Source: Pedobacter sp. Leaf216 (GTDB taxonomy: Bacteria > Bacteroidota > Bacteroidia > Sphingobacteriales > Sphingobacteriaceae). Taken from it: a DNA stretch of 64,000 nt. How positions within the stretch are numbered: the stretch's first letter is position 1; each line of letters starts with the position of its first letter. The DNA is taken from assembly GCF_001421515.1 (NCBI RefSeq), contig NZ_LMKM01000001.1:175680-239679 (forward strand), given 5' to 3'. The notes beneath the pieces were generated by a model. The model saw only the letters and a program-made list of their open reading frames with translations, searched no databases and was not told where the DNA came from. This document shows, piece by piece, positions 51,151 to 59,728 of this stretch. The position numbers were made by a program, and so were the translations under genes.

Positions 51151-51912
51151 TTAAAATATATGCAGGTTATGATCTGATTTTTTAGTTAAAACCGTGTATG
51201 CGTTTGCAAATTGCTCCTGCTTTTTCTTTCCAAAAAGATTGCCCAACACTTTTTTAATGCGGTATTCGAGCTCTATTTTTAATTTTTTAGAAAACGTTTT
51301 TGGTGCTTTTCTATTGATAAACTCATTAAATTTAACCGTTTCAGGGGCAGTCATCGAAACTTTATCCTCCAGAATTTCCAAACCTTCACTTTGCAATAAA
51401 AATCGCAAAGAAGTTGGCGTATACATGTTGATGTGCCCATAATCCAAAAAATGCTTCATTCTTTGGTCTACACCGAAACGGTAATCTTTTGGCACTTCTA
51501 CCACTACATATTTTGCAACCCTTTTTAACTCACGGAGCAAAATTCTTTCGTGTTCCACGTGTTCTAAAACATGCGCTAAGATGATTAGGTCGAAAGCATC
51601 ATCCTGATAAGGAATTTTATATCCATCAAAGGTTTGTGCCTCTTTTAAACTGGCAAGCTTACGGTCTTTTATAATGTCGACACCACTTTGTGCAATTTCC
51701 AGCGCATAAAGTTCAGGTGCAAAATGCCATTCATTTAAAAAGTGTAAAATACTGCCATCGCCTGCACCAACCTCTAATACTTTTTTAGGCTTTAGCCCTT
51801 TACAAACCTCAACAATGTTTTGTGCTTTATATTTTGCACCGAGCATTCGCCAGGCCACATCGCTATTGGTATAAAAATTATCGTATGCGGTTTTTACTTC
51901 TTCGCTTAACAT
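51151..51912 (-). CDS. Class I SAM-dependent methyltransferase
   Basis: This 253-residue protein carries motif I VLEVGAGDGSILHFL near residue 41, LYALEIAQSGVDIIKDRKL (motif II) and DAFDLIILAHVLEHVEHERILLRELKRV (motifs III-IV), the Methyltransf_11/23 pattern. The C-terminal part is basic and specific to this protein. The substrate is unknown. Position between the glycosyltransferase and a second methyltransferase suggests methylation of a glycan or lipid intermediate. It begins 13 bases after that neighbour's stop codon. Confidence 0.85.
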   Translation of the reverse strand: MLSEEVKTAYDNFYTNSDVAWRMLGAKYKAQNIVEVCKGLKPKKVLEVGAGDGSILHFLNEWHFAPELYALEIAQSGVDIIKDRKLASLKEAQTFDGYKIPYQDDAFDLIILAHVLEHVEHERILLRELKRVAKYVVVEVPKDYRFGVDQRMKHFLDYGHINMYTPTSLRFLLQSEGLEILEDKVSMTAPETVKFNEFINRKAPKTFSKKLKIELEYRIKKVLGNLFGKKKQEQFANAYTVLTKKSDHNLHIF

Positions 51913-51925
51913 GGTGCTAATTGAT

Positions 51926-52573
51926 TTAAATACCTAAACAATTGTCTTGCTTGTAGAAAACTGATGTTGCTTTTTCGTAAAAAAGCCCTGGTGAAATTCC
52001 ACTAAAACTAATTTCTTTAAAACCTTGTGTTTTTAAAAGCACACGTGCAGGATTATAAACTTCGCGTTCGCTGTCATCCAAAACCAATACACCATTTGAT
52101 GATAACGCATCAACGCTATATTTACAGCAATTTACGCGGTCGCGGCCATCTACGATAATAATATCGAACTTTTTACCCAGTAAAGTTGCTTTTTTAGCAT
52201 ATTCGCCATCTTTTTCCAAGTGACAGAAAATCATCTCGGCATTGGCCGGACTTGTATTTTTAACTTTATCAAACCAGCCTTTATCATGTTCAACCGAAGT
52301 AACCGAACCTGCTCTTTCTGCATAAAAAATGGTAGAACTGCCCGAACCGTATTCGAAAATATGCTGCGTTTTGTTGATCCGCTCCTTTATAAAATCGATA
52401 AACGAATAGGTTACCCAGGGCAAAGCTTTTCCTTTGCCATCTACAGCCTGTTTCTTATCAAAAGCGGTGAACCAGCCAATGCTGTTCAGGTAGCCTTTAT
52501 GACCGTAAGATAATAATGCTTTAAGCCTGCTTGGCTTTGCAACTAGTGTGGTTAATGCTTTAAGAGTACTCAA
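51926..52573 (-). CDS. SAM-dependent methyltransferase-like protein
   Basis: This 215-residue protein has HIFEYGSGSSTIFYAERAGSVTSVEHDKGWFDKV near residue 72 as SAM motif I and II, and KFDIIIVDGRDRVNCCKYSVDAL near 138, a pattern seen in FkbM- or CmcI-like methyltransferases. The substrate is unknown. The start is a TTG whose last bases overlap the flippase stop (TTGA, four bases), so translation is probably coupled to it; this fixes the unusual start codon. It belongs to the glycan unit. Confidence 0.78.
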   Translation of the reverse strand: MSTLKALTTLVAKPSRLKALLSYGHKGYLNSIGWFTAFDKKQAVDGKGKALPWVTYSFIDFIKERINKTQHIFEYGSGSSTIFYAERAGSVTSVEHDKGWFDKVKNTSPANAEMIFCHLEKDGEYAKKATLLGKKFDIIIVDGRDRVNCCKYSVDALSSNGVLVLDDSEREVYNPARVLLKTQGFKEISFSGISPGLFYEKATSVFYKQDNCLGI

Positions 52574-53889
52574 CGTTTAAATATTTTTTGAAATGCTGTG
52601 ACCAAAAATAATGATTTTAACATCATTATACCTTGTTGCCTAGTTTTAGGAATAAATAAAAGATAAAATGCGGAACTTGCACAGGCTATCAGGGTAGCAA
52701 TTGAAGCTCCAACCCCAGCATATAAAGGAATTAACCATAAATTGAGCAGAACATTCAATAATGCACCAAATGCTGTTCGATAAAAAGAAATTTTAGTAAA
52801 CCCTTCTGCAAGTAAAAACTGAGAACTCGCACTGCCTAAGAAAACAAATATACCCGACCAAATGTGTATCGGGAGCATAGTTTCTGCTCCTTCAAAACGA
52901 TTTTCGTATATAATTTTGATGATAAGTGATGAGGAAAAAGTAATTACCACAGCAACTGGTAAACTTATTGCAACCAGTAAATCGTACAGGTTTTGCAAGC
53001 GTTTCAGGTACCGCTCATGATCTGTTTTTCTGGCAAGAATCAGCGCTGGGAAAACTGAGGTAACAATTGCTACCGGAATAAAATACCAGGCTTCGCTTAT
53101 TTTTGCAACTGCAGCGTAAATGCCTACGGCCTTACTTCCTTCTGTTTTTAGCATTACCTGATCTATTTTCATGTAAATAGAAACCATTACCGCAGATAAA
53201 ATTAGCGGCGCAGATTGCTTAAGTAAGGATTTGGCCCTGCTTTTTTTGAAATGCCATTTAGACATATCAAAACCCTTGATGCGGTACATTAACATCAATC
53301 CGAAGGCCAAAATGAAACCATCAAAAACCAATGCCCATGCAAACCAGATTACTGGAAGATGCAAGATTACCAGAACTATTTTTACTAACGCAGATAGTAT
53401 TACGCATATATTCTGAACCTGGACAACATATTTAGACTGTACTTGTGATTGAAAATAAGAATCGATTACGTTGAAAGACTTAAAGAATGCAGCAAAGGAT
53501 AAAAGTATTACCACATAGGTAAGCGGCTGGCCCGGATTATCTGATAAATGATGAAAAAGCAGGTATAAACCAATAGAAATTGGGATAAGTAGCAGGTTAA
53601 CACCTAACCTTAAAAACAATGAAGTTCCAAGAATCTCATCTTTTTTAGATGGATCGTTTATAATTTCGCGGATGATAAAAGTATCTAAACCCAACGCACC
53701 AATTGCGGCTGCTATCGCTGTAAATGCATCAGCGAAGCTCAGATCGCCAAAAGATACCGGACCTAAAAACCTTGCTACAACAAACCCTACCAACATGCTT
53801 AAAATCCGCCCGAACATTAACCATCCCGTATTTTTAAGGTACTTGTTAAATGCTTCTTCGTTAAAACCTTTTATGGCGGGTAATTTCAT
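52570..53889 (-). CDS. Wzx-like polysaccharide flippase
   Basis: This 439-residue integral membrane protein has 12 or more helices and the MATE/Wzx pattern: NTGWLMFGRILSMLVGFVVARFLGP near residue 16, LSFADAFTAIAAAIGALGLD, MVSIYMKIDQVMLK in the middle and GVGASIATLIACASSAFYLLF near the end. Such carriers move lipid-linked oligosaccharides across the inner membrane. It is the first gene of a four-gene reverse-strand unit with two methyltransferases and a glycosyltransferase. No polymerase (Wzy) or initiating transferase is in the window. Confidence 0.9.
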   Translation of the reverse strand: MKLPAIKGFNEEAFNKYLKNTGWLMFGRILSMLVGFVVARFLGPVSFGDLSFADAFTAIAAAIGALGLDTFIIREIINDPSKKDEILGTSLFLRLGVNLLLIPISIGLYLLFHHLSDNPGQPLTYVVILLSFAAFFKSFNVIDSYFQSQVQSKYVVQVQNICVILSALVKIVLVILHLPVIWFAWALVFDGFILAFGLMLMYRIKGFDMSKWHFKKSRAKSLLKQSAPLILSAVMVSIYMKIDQVMLKTEGSKAVGIYAAVAKISEAWYFIPVAIVTSVFPALILARKTDHERYLKRLQNLYDLLVAISLPVAVVITFSSSLIIKIIYENRFEGAETMLPIHIWSGIFVFLGSASSQFLLAEGFTKISFYRTAFGALLNVLLNLWLIPLYAGVGASIATLIACASSAFYLLFIPKTRQQGIMMLKSLFLVTAFQKIFKR

Positions 53890-53970
53890 TAACGCAAAGA
53901 TGTAAAAAAATGTGCGTTAAGTAAGGCGATGTAAATGCTAAATATTTAATCCCGAAAGTACATATAAAGG

Positions 53971-54585
53971 TTATTTGCCCTTACCCTTACTTTCCAACAC
54001 TTTTGTTTCTGTTGTTTTAACTTCGGGCGTTTGCGCAGGGAGCGCATTTACCGATGGAACTGGCTTGCTGTTTAAAGGAGCACCAACTGCAAGGTCGCAC
54101 CTATGGTTTGGCTGGCCATGTGGTGGGTTTAAACCTTTGGCTGTTTTAATTCCTATCGATTGTTTTACCGCAGGTTGAGTGGTAACAACCTGAGTAGGTT
54201 TACTATCAAGAGGTGCGCCGATGGCAATATCACACCGATGACCTGGCTCTCCATGTTTGGGATTTAATTTCTTCCCTGAGGTATTTGCTTGTGTTGTTGC
54301 GGGAGTATTATTTGCCTGCTGATTTAGTTTTTGCTGTGGTTGTGCAGCTGCCGCTTGATTTAGTGGTGCACCTACCGCCAAAGCACATGTATGGCCAGCT
54401 GCGCCATGCGGTGGATTAAAAATAAGGTTAGTTTTTGAACTTTGGCTTACTGGCTGAATAGTGTTGCTTTTTTGCAAACCCTGCATCCCTGTAGGTGTTG
54501 AAATAACCGTTTGAGCAGTTTCTTTTTTTTCGCTATTGCAGGCACAAAGCACAGTAATAATGAGGAGGTAAAAAGCGTTTTTCAT
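53971..54585 (-). CDS. Lipoprotein with three His/Cys-bearing PPHG repeats
   Basis: This 204-residue lipoprotein (leader MKNAFYLLIITVLCAC, Cys16) contains three copies of one motif: FNPPHGAAGHTCALAVGAPL (57-75), LNPKHGEPGHRCDIAIGAPL (107-126) and LNPPHGQPNHRCDLAVGAPL (152-171). Each carries His-Gly-x-x-x-His-x-Cys. Gln/Thr/Pro-rich linkers separate them. The motif recurs in Bacteroidota proteins of unknown role, so I give none; the spaced His and Cys suggest metal or heme binding as a possibility. The ATG at 54585 gives the lipoprotein signal. It is not obviously in an operon. Confidence 0.82.
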   Translation of the reverse strand: MKNAFYLLIITVLCACNSEKKETAQTVISTPTGMQGLQKSNTIQPVSQSSKTNLIFNPPHGAAGHTCALAVGAPLNQAAAAQPQQKLNQQANNTPATTQANTSGKKLNPKHGEPGHRCDIAIGAPLDSKPTQVVTTQPAVKQSIGIKTAKGLNPPHGQPNHRCDLAVGAPLNSKPVPSVNALPAQTPEVKTTETKVLESKGKGK

Positions 54586-54625
54586 GAGACTGAATTTGGG
54601 ACTACCCAAATATGGCGAAATTAAT

Positions 54626-55144
54626 TTACGCCTGAAAACTCTTTTCTATTCTTTCTAACTGTTTTAAATGGTGTTTTAGATGAATTTCAATAAACCTTAA
54701 CCATTGTTTAGCATTTAAATAGCCTAACCTGGGGTGTTTGGTTTTACAATCGGGCTTCGCATCGGCAATTAAAGGATAATTATCTTCCAGCGCCTTTTCG
54801 AACTCTAAAATAAAATCCAGTGCTTCTGTTTTACTGATCTTTTTTACACGATCTGCCAGGCGTTTGGGCACCTTATATTTTTTTGCAGGCGGAAGAGCAC
54901 CCAAAAGTAAAATCATTTTTACAATGAAGTGTGTCGGTTTGTTTTCGCCCTTGCCGTTAGCTGCATGCTCCATCGCAATTATAGATAAGAGGCTCGCATC
55001 AAAAATATGTGAGTATACTTCGCTGTAACTCCAACCGGCAATTGGGGGTGTACTTTGAAAGATACTGTCGGGATAATTAAATAATTTTGTTTTATAGGCA
55101 TCGATAATTTTATGTGTCGATGCCTTTATTTTTGCCGCTGTCAT
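54626..55144 (-). CDS. DinB-family protein
   Basis: This 172-residue protein is a DinB/YfiT-like four-helix bundle: GWSYSEVYSHIFDASLLSIIAMEHA near residue 37 with a His, and a C-terminal QWLRFIEIHLKHHLKQLERIE with the His pair of the usual three-His metal site. The family includes bacillithiol-linked transferases and many proteins of unknown role. It is cytoplasmic. It lies 19 bases after the DUF4476 gene and 40 before the repeat lipoprotein, all reverse strand. Confidence 0.85.
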   Translation of the reverse strand: MTAAKIKASTHKIIDAYKTKLFNYPDSIFQSTPPIAGWSYSEVYSHIFDASLLSIIAMEHAANGKGENKPTHFIVKMILLLGALPPAKKYKVPKRLADRVKKISKTEALDFILEFEKALEDNYPLIADAKPDCKTKHPRLGYLNAKQWLRFIEIHLKHHLKQLERIEKSFQA

Positions 55145-55163
55145 TTAATAAAGATAGGATGAA

Positions 55164-55868
55164 TTACTGCTTCTCCAAATATTTTAAGAAGTCGTCTTTA
55201 TTAGATGGGAAAATGAAAACATCAGATACCGTGAAATAATTCTGAGGATCTGCAACGTTTTTATAAAGATTCCTGGCCACTTTCAATCGCTCATCATCAA
55301 AGCTGAAAGATTTTAACAAAATTCTTGCCTGAGCGCTTAATAGTGAGGAGTTTTTGCTCACTACATTAATCATTCTTAGTCTGCCATCATCAAAATTTTC
55401 CTTTCTGTACTGGTTTAAAAACGCCTGGAAAGCCTCCTCAGAGAGTAATCTGTAATTTAATTCTGGCTGTGGTGGCCTTGGCGGCACAATCCCAGTATTG
55501 TAATCTCCGGCATAACCATCAAAATCATTTAGCGCATATTGTCTGTTGCGGAAGATGGTGAGCTGTTTAAAAGTGATTAACCGCTTATTTTCAAAACTTA
55601 ATACAAGCCGCTCTTGCGGAGTAACCCTAAGCCGCTGTTTTAACAATACGGTATTGCCCTGAATAATAGATAGTGTTGGTGCGGTGTTGTATACATCGTA
55701 AAAGCGGAACCTCCCATTGGCAGATCCAACGAGTTCATCGTCTAAATACACGCTGTACTTGCCTGGATTAACAATTTGTAAGAATACTTCGGCAGAATTG
55801 CCATTGTGTTGAGCGAAAGTTAGGGTAGCAAATAGCATTGCCAATCCTAAAAAGATGGTTTTTTTCAT
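55164..55868 (-). CDS. Secreted DUF4476-domain protein
   Basis: This 234-residue protein has a signal peptide (residues 1-19, LTFAQ) and an N-terminal beta domain with FLQIVNPGKYSVYLDDELVGSANGRFRFYDV, a short carbohydrate-binding-like or PEGA-like fold. The C-terminal 90 residues (EEAFQAFLNQYRKENFDDGRL ... FDDERLKVARNLYKNVADPQ) are the DUF4476 helical domain. The domain is frequent in Bacteroidota secreted proteins, with no known function. Confidence 0.85.
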   Translation of the reverse strand: MKKTIFLGLAMLFATLTFAQHNGNSAEVFLQIVNPGKYSVYLDDELVGSANGRFRFYDVYNTAPTLSIIQGNTVLLKQRLRVTPQERLVLSFENKRLITFKQLTIFRNRQYALNDFDGYAGDYNTGIVPPRPPQPELNYRLLSEEAFQAFLNQYRKENFDDGRLRMINVVSKNSSLLSAQARILLKSFSFDDERLKVARNLYKNVADPQNYFTVSDVFIFPSNKDDFLKYLEKQ

Positions 55869-55945
55869 TTTAATTAAGGTTTCATTTGTGTGTGTATTAA
55901 ACTAATGCTAAACAAATGCCAAAATCAAACAAAAAAGGAGTAAGG

Positions 55946-56635
55946 CTAAAAAAGTCTTAATAATTCTTCGAGGTGAAGAATTTCTTTATGTACATCATCA
56001 GGTTTTTCTTTGCGCATGGGATTGAAAAATATAGCCTCCATCCCAAAGTTTAAAGCACCATAAATATCAGCCTCCAAACTATCGCCAATCATAATGCTTT
56101 CTGCTTTAGAGGCCTTGGCTTTATCCAATGCGTACTCGAAAATTAGTGGATTTGGTTTGTTTACGCCTACATCTTCGGAGATAATTACATTTTCGAAATA
56201 AGGATTAAGGTTAGAAAGATTCATTTTGGTTAAGGTGGTTTCCTTAAATCCATTGGAAATTATATGCAGGGTATATTTTTGTTTCAAATAAGCCAGAACA
56301 TTTTCGGCTCCTTCGAAAAGATTGGTTTTGGTAGGTGAAATACTCACATAGTCATCTTCAAACTGATGAGGTACTGCATCTGGATGAATACCCAATTGAA
56401 TAAAGGTTTTGCTAAAGCGTTCCGACCTTAAAAAATCTTTCGTGATTTTGCCCAGGTGATAATCGGCCCACAACTGGTGATTATTTTCGGTATAAGTGGA
56501 GATAAAATCAGAGCAGGATTTTAGGCCAAGCGTATCCAGTTTATACGTTAGGTAAAGCTCGTTCAACGTTTCTTCGGCATTGCGGTCAAAATCCCAAATG
56601 GTGTGGTCAAGGTCGAAGAAAATATGTTTTTTCAT
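55946..56635 (-). CDS. yjjG: YjjG-family HAD nucleotidase
   Basis: This 229-residue HAD-superfamily phosphatase has motif I FFDLDHTIWDFDRN (nucleophile Asp8 and Asp10), motif II HIISNGF near residue 122, the Lys in GVNKPNPLIFEYAL and motif IV IMIGDSLEADIYGA near 185. The DLDHTIWDF form is typical for YjjG, which dephosphorylates non-canonical pyrimidine nucleotides and so protects DNA. It lies on the same strand as the small phosphatase and upp, nucleotide-linked neighbours. Confidence 0.92.
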   Translation of the reverse strand: MKKHIFFDLDHTIWDFDRNAEETLNELYLTYKLDTLGLKSCSDFISTYTENNHQLWADYHLGKITKDFLRSERFSKTFIQLGIHPDAVPHQFEDDYVSISPTKTNLFEGAENVLAYLKQKYTLHIISNGFKETTLTKMNLSNLNPYFENVIISEDVGVNKPNPLIFEYALDKAKASKAESIMIGDSLEADIYGALNFGMEAIFFNPMRKEKPDDVHKEILHLEELLRLF

Positions 56636-56674
56636 GAAATAAGTTTTTACAAAGGTAGCCTAATGATTTTTGAA

Positions 56675-56992
56675 TTATAAATAATCATCAACTTTCGCTT
56701 TTAACTCTTCAATAAGCATTTCATCCATGTATTGGTAATCGTCAGGAATATCAAGTATAATGATTTCCTTTTGGTAGGTTTCTTCAGCGAAACGCTGCGT
56801 AATTCTTTGCTTGTGTTTTTTCTCCATTACAAAAATCAAATCAGCCCACAAAATCAGTTTTGCATTGATTTTAATCCTGGCCGATGGTTCAGTTCCGGCA
56901 GATCGTACCTGGTGATTAGCATGGTTTTTATAAATGGTTTCGGCAGTAGCACTTCGCCATTTGTTTCTACTGCATACAAAGAGAATATTCAA
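56675..56992 (-). CDS. Low-molecular-weight phosphatase-like protein
   Basis: This 105-residue protein starts NILFVCSRNKWRSATAETIY, with the C-x5-R-S phosphate loop (Cys7, Arg13, Ser14) of low-molecular-weight tyrosine phosphatases. It is shorter than the usual 150 residues and lacks a clear DPY general-acid loop (IPDDYQYMD near the end may substitute). It matches a compact subgroup annotated as protein-tyrosine phosphatases. The start codon is a TTG; no in-frame ATG fits the conserved N-terminus. Activity on arsenate or phosphotyrosine is open. Confidence 0.8.
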   Translation of the reverse strand: MNILFVCSRNKWRSATAETIYKNHANHQVRSAGTEPSARIKINAKLILWADLIFVMEKKHKQRITQRFAEETYQKEIIILDIPDDYQYMDEMLIEELKAKVDDYL

Positions 56993-57048
56993 GTTTTATT
57001 TACTAATGATTAATAACGCTAGGGTAAAAATATAGATTGCAGACCAAT

Positions 57049-57699
57049 TTACACTTTCTCACCGTAAGCCAGGTCGCCAGCATCACCAAGCCCTGGAACA
57101 ATGTAAGATTTGCTGGTCATTTCTTCATCAATGGCACCCAGCCAGAGTTTCGCCTTTGGCAGGTTGGCACGTACATGTGCTACCCCCTCGGTACTTGCTA
57201 TTGCGGCAACGATATGAAGTTCTGCTATTTTATAGCGGTTTATAAGCTCTTTACAGCACATTACCATGCTTTGGCCGGTGGCCAACATAGGATCGGCCAT
57301 AATTAAAACTTTTCCATCAAGATCAGGGGTAGAAATGTAATCCATCTGAATTACAAAATCACCGCTCTTTTTTACTTTCCTGTATGCCGAAATAAAACAG
57401 CATTCTGCTTTATCGAAAATATTAAGCAAACCTTGCTGTAAGGGCAAACCGGCCCTGAGTATGGTAGCCATAACCGGCTGTTCTGCCAAAACATTGCAAG
57501 GCGAAACACCTAGGGGTGTAGTAATATCTTTGGTTGTGTATTGAAGTGATTTACTGATTTCATAAGCGAAAAACTCACCAAGCCGCTCCAGGTTTTTACG
57601 GAAACGCATCGAATCTTTCTGGATATTCTCATCCCGGAGTTCGGCAATAAAGGTATTGGCAATAGATTTTGTTTTGCTCAGATCAAAAATCATAATCAT
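57049..57699 (-). CDS. upp: Uracil phosphoribosyltransferase
   Basis: This 216-residue enzyme makes UMP from uracil and PRPP. The PRPP loop VLIMADPMLATGQSM near residue 131, the flexible arm AYRKVKKSGDF and the uracil-site ending YIVPGLGDAGDLAYGEKV, with the conserved Gly-Asp, identify it. There are two in-frame ATGs at 57699 and 57693; either could be used. It is preceded by the divergent or unrelated deacetylase-like gene 75 bases away on the same strand and followed by the small phosphatase gene. Confidence 0.95.
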   Translation of the reverse strand: MIMIFDLSKTKSIANTFIAELRDENIQKDSMRFRKNLERLGEFFAYEISKSLQYTTKDITTPLGVSPCNVLAEQPVMATILRAGLPLQQGLLNIFDKAECCFISAYRKVKKSGDFVIQMDYISTPDLDGKVLIMADPMLATGQSMVMCCKELINRYKIAELHIVAAIASTEGVAHVRANLPKAKLWLGAIDEEMTSKSYIVPGLGDAGDLAYGEKV

Positions 57700-57773
57700 G
57701 TTTTCGGTACCCAGGGAATTACCCTGTAATGGTTTAAATTTAAGAATTTTAAGCCAAAATATATTAAACTAAA

Positions 57774-59042
57774 TCAATTACCTGTGTAACTCATCATTTC
57801 TGCAAAAAGTAGTTTTAACTTTTTGTATTTAGGGTGGTTAGCTAAACTCTTTAAATGCCAGCTGCTGTAAAAAGTGCCATTTACAACCTTAACCGAATCA
57901 ATATACCACCGCAAAATTTTTGTAGCGTCCTGGTGTGGCAAAAACTGAAGAATGTAATCGGTTAAACAATAAGAATTAACAAGCAGGGGCGTTACTTTTT
58001 CGAGTTGCAGATCGTACCAGCTAAATGCTGTGCAGGTACCGGCCCTAAAACCAGGTACATTACTGTAACCCATCGAATAATCGGCAGTAATACCTGAGTT
58101 GAGAATATTAAGGTAACAAATGGGAAACTTTAAAACTTCCAGTTGCTGACTGCTTGAAGGAACAATATTTGGATGTATCTTTTTAAGTTTCGATAAGCCT
58201 TCTTTAATTTCTACCTTTTTTTGCACATCGCTGGCGCAAGGCCTTAATAAACCTAATGATTGGTTAGCTAAAAGCTGTGAAATGCCGCTTATCCGGAGGT
58301 ATTCTATCGGTACATCTGGAAAATCGGCAAAATAGAGTGGCTTATTTTTCTTTTTGGCAAAAATGTTGTTCGTTTCTTCCAAAACCTTCTCATTATTGAT
58401 ACCAATACCGGTAAGCACATCAAATTTAGAGCTGAGGTAATTGTTCTCTTTTTTAAAAAGTGCACTAAAAACAAATTTAGTCCGGTTTAAAAAGCCATCG
58501 GGTATATTGGGCGGTAAACTAAAGTGTATGGTGGGCTGCTGTTGAAATTTCTTTTCGTGAAATTTAAACTCGGGATGTTTTTTCCTGATGATACTTTTAA
58601 TCATCAGCGCCCACTCATCAATAATCGGCCGCTCTAAAATCCGCCATTTGTGCTGATAACTTTTTGATGGTTTAAAAGCTTCGTCTGTTACTTGCTGATG
58701 AAGATATTCTTCGTAACGGGTAACAATAAAAAACGAGGCAGCAAAAATATCAAAGGGTAAAGTAGAATCCTCAACGGGAAAAGGAACCTGGTACTCGCCA
58801 AAAGAAATGCTTTTAGGTTTTAGTTCTTCCAGTTTATTGGAGAAAAGCAACGGGGTACTTTTAAAAAAAAGTTCAGCGCCCAATGGCTGTTCGCCATAAC
58901 TGATCTTAACCTGGTCGCTTTGCAGAAAATATTGGCTATTGCCGGTAAATTCTACTTCGGCCTTAAGTATATCCTTAAAAATAAAATTGAAGATATATTT
59001 TATCCTGGGCGTTAATATATTGGAGAAGATGATTAGATGCAT
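57774..59042 (-). CDS. Polysaccharide-deacetylase-like protein (DUF7033), probably inactive
   Basis: This 422-residue protein matches the DUF7033-plus-deacetylase-barrel family of Bacteroidota: IKYIFNFIFKDIL at the start, FDIFAASFFIVTRYEEYL near residue 98, and the diagnostic YSMGYSNVPGFRAGTCTAFSWYDL near 330. Where members carry a TYDIDxPY-type segment with the metal-binding Asp pair, this protein reads PTIHFSLPPN (residues 170-179), so the metal site seems lost. It may be a non-catalytic glycan-binding relative. There is no signal peptide. The family call rests on the late motif. Confidence 0.78.
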   Translation of the reverse strand: MHLIIFSNILTPRIKYIFNFIFKDILKAEVEFTGNSQYFLQSDQVKISYGEQPLGAELFFKSTPLLFSNKLEELKPKSISFGEYQVPFPVEDSTLPFDIFAASFFIVTRYEEYLHQQVTDEAFKPSKSYQHKWRILERPIIDEWALMIKSIIRKKHPEFKFHEKKFQQQPTIHFSLPPNIPDGFLNRTKFVFSALFKKENNYLSSKFDVLTGIGINNEKVLEETNNIFAKKKNKPLYFADFPDVPIEYLRISGISQLLANQSLGLLRPCASDVQKKVEIKEGLSKLKKIHPNIVPSSSQQLEVLKFPICYLNILNSGITADYSMGYSNVPGFRAGTCTAFSWYDLQLEKVTPLLVNSYCLTDYILQFLPHQDATKILRWYIDSVKVVNGTFYSSWHLKSLANHPKYKKLKLLFAEMMSYTGN

Positions 59043-59178
59043 AACCTATTTTAACAAACCGGAATTTTAAAACAAAGATTACAAGAAATATTTCTCAGCC
59101 AATATTAACAAAACAATACCGCCTAATAAAATTAACGGTAATTTAACACTGAACCGTTATCTAATACAAAAATTACAA

Positions 59179-59685
59179 TTAAAAGTTTGCGCTGAACTTT
59201 TTATCAGGGTAAAGAATCTTGGTACTTTTGCGGTTATTCCCTTTCACAATATGCACTATACTCATCTGATCATCAAACATATCGTATAAAATAGTATCGT
59301 TCACTTCTACCGATTTTATTGCCGGAATTTTTTCAACTTCGAGGTAGATGTTTGTGGCTTCATGATCGATCTCAAACCCGATGTAATTCATTACGACGGG
59401 TTTTCCATTGGCTTTTACCTGTAAATGGGAAAGCAGGTATTTTTTTACCAGTTCATCCATCGCATTCTTCATGTTTGGATTGCTCAAATCGGTTTTCTGC
59501 TTATACATTTTAGCCAAAATGGCCTCAAAATCATCCGAAAAAATCTTACAGCTTATCTCCAGCGTTTTATCTTTAGCATTAAAGTTTACTTCGGTTGTAC
59601 TTACATGAAGCGGATGTTTTATGCCAGCCTCAACAGAGAAAAAGGCACCGCACAAAAGCAGCAGAATATATTTTAATTTATGCAT
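59179..59685 (-). CDS. Secreted DUF6702-family protein
   Basis: This 168-residue protein has a signal peptide (MHKLKYILLLLCGAFFSVEA) and opens KHPLHVSTTEVNFNAKDKTLEISCKIFSDDFE, the family pattern. It later has YIGFEIDHEATNIYLEVEKIP and ILYDMFDDQMSIVHIVKGNNRKS. These proteins are beta-rich and often found next to M1 peptidases and HupE/UreJ proteins in this phylum; both occur nearby (61-63 kb), though on the other strand. The ATG at 59685 is used for the better signal peptide. The function is unknown. Confidence 0.86.
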   Translation of the reverse strand: MHKLKYILLLLCGAFFSVEAGIKHPLHVSTTEVNFNAKDKTLEISCKIFSDDFEAILAKMYKQKTDLSNPNMKNAMDELVKKYLLSHLQVKANGKPVVMNYIGFEIDHEATNIYLEVEKIPAIKSVEVNDTILYDMFDDQMSIVHIVKGNNRKSTKILYPDKKFSANF

Positions 59686-59728
59686 CAATATTTTTGTTTT
59701 CAGCAAACAAAGTTAAGAGATAAATCGG

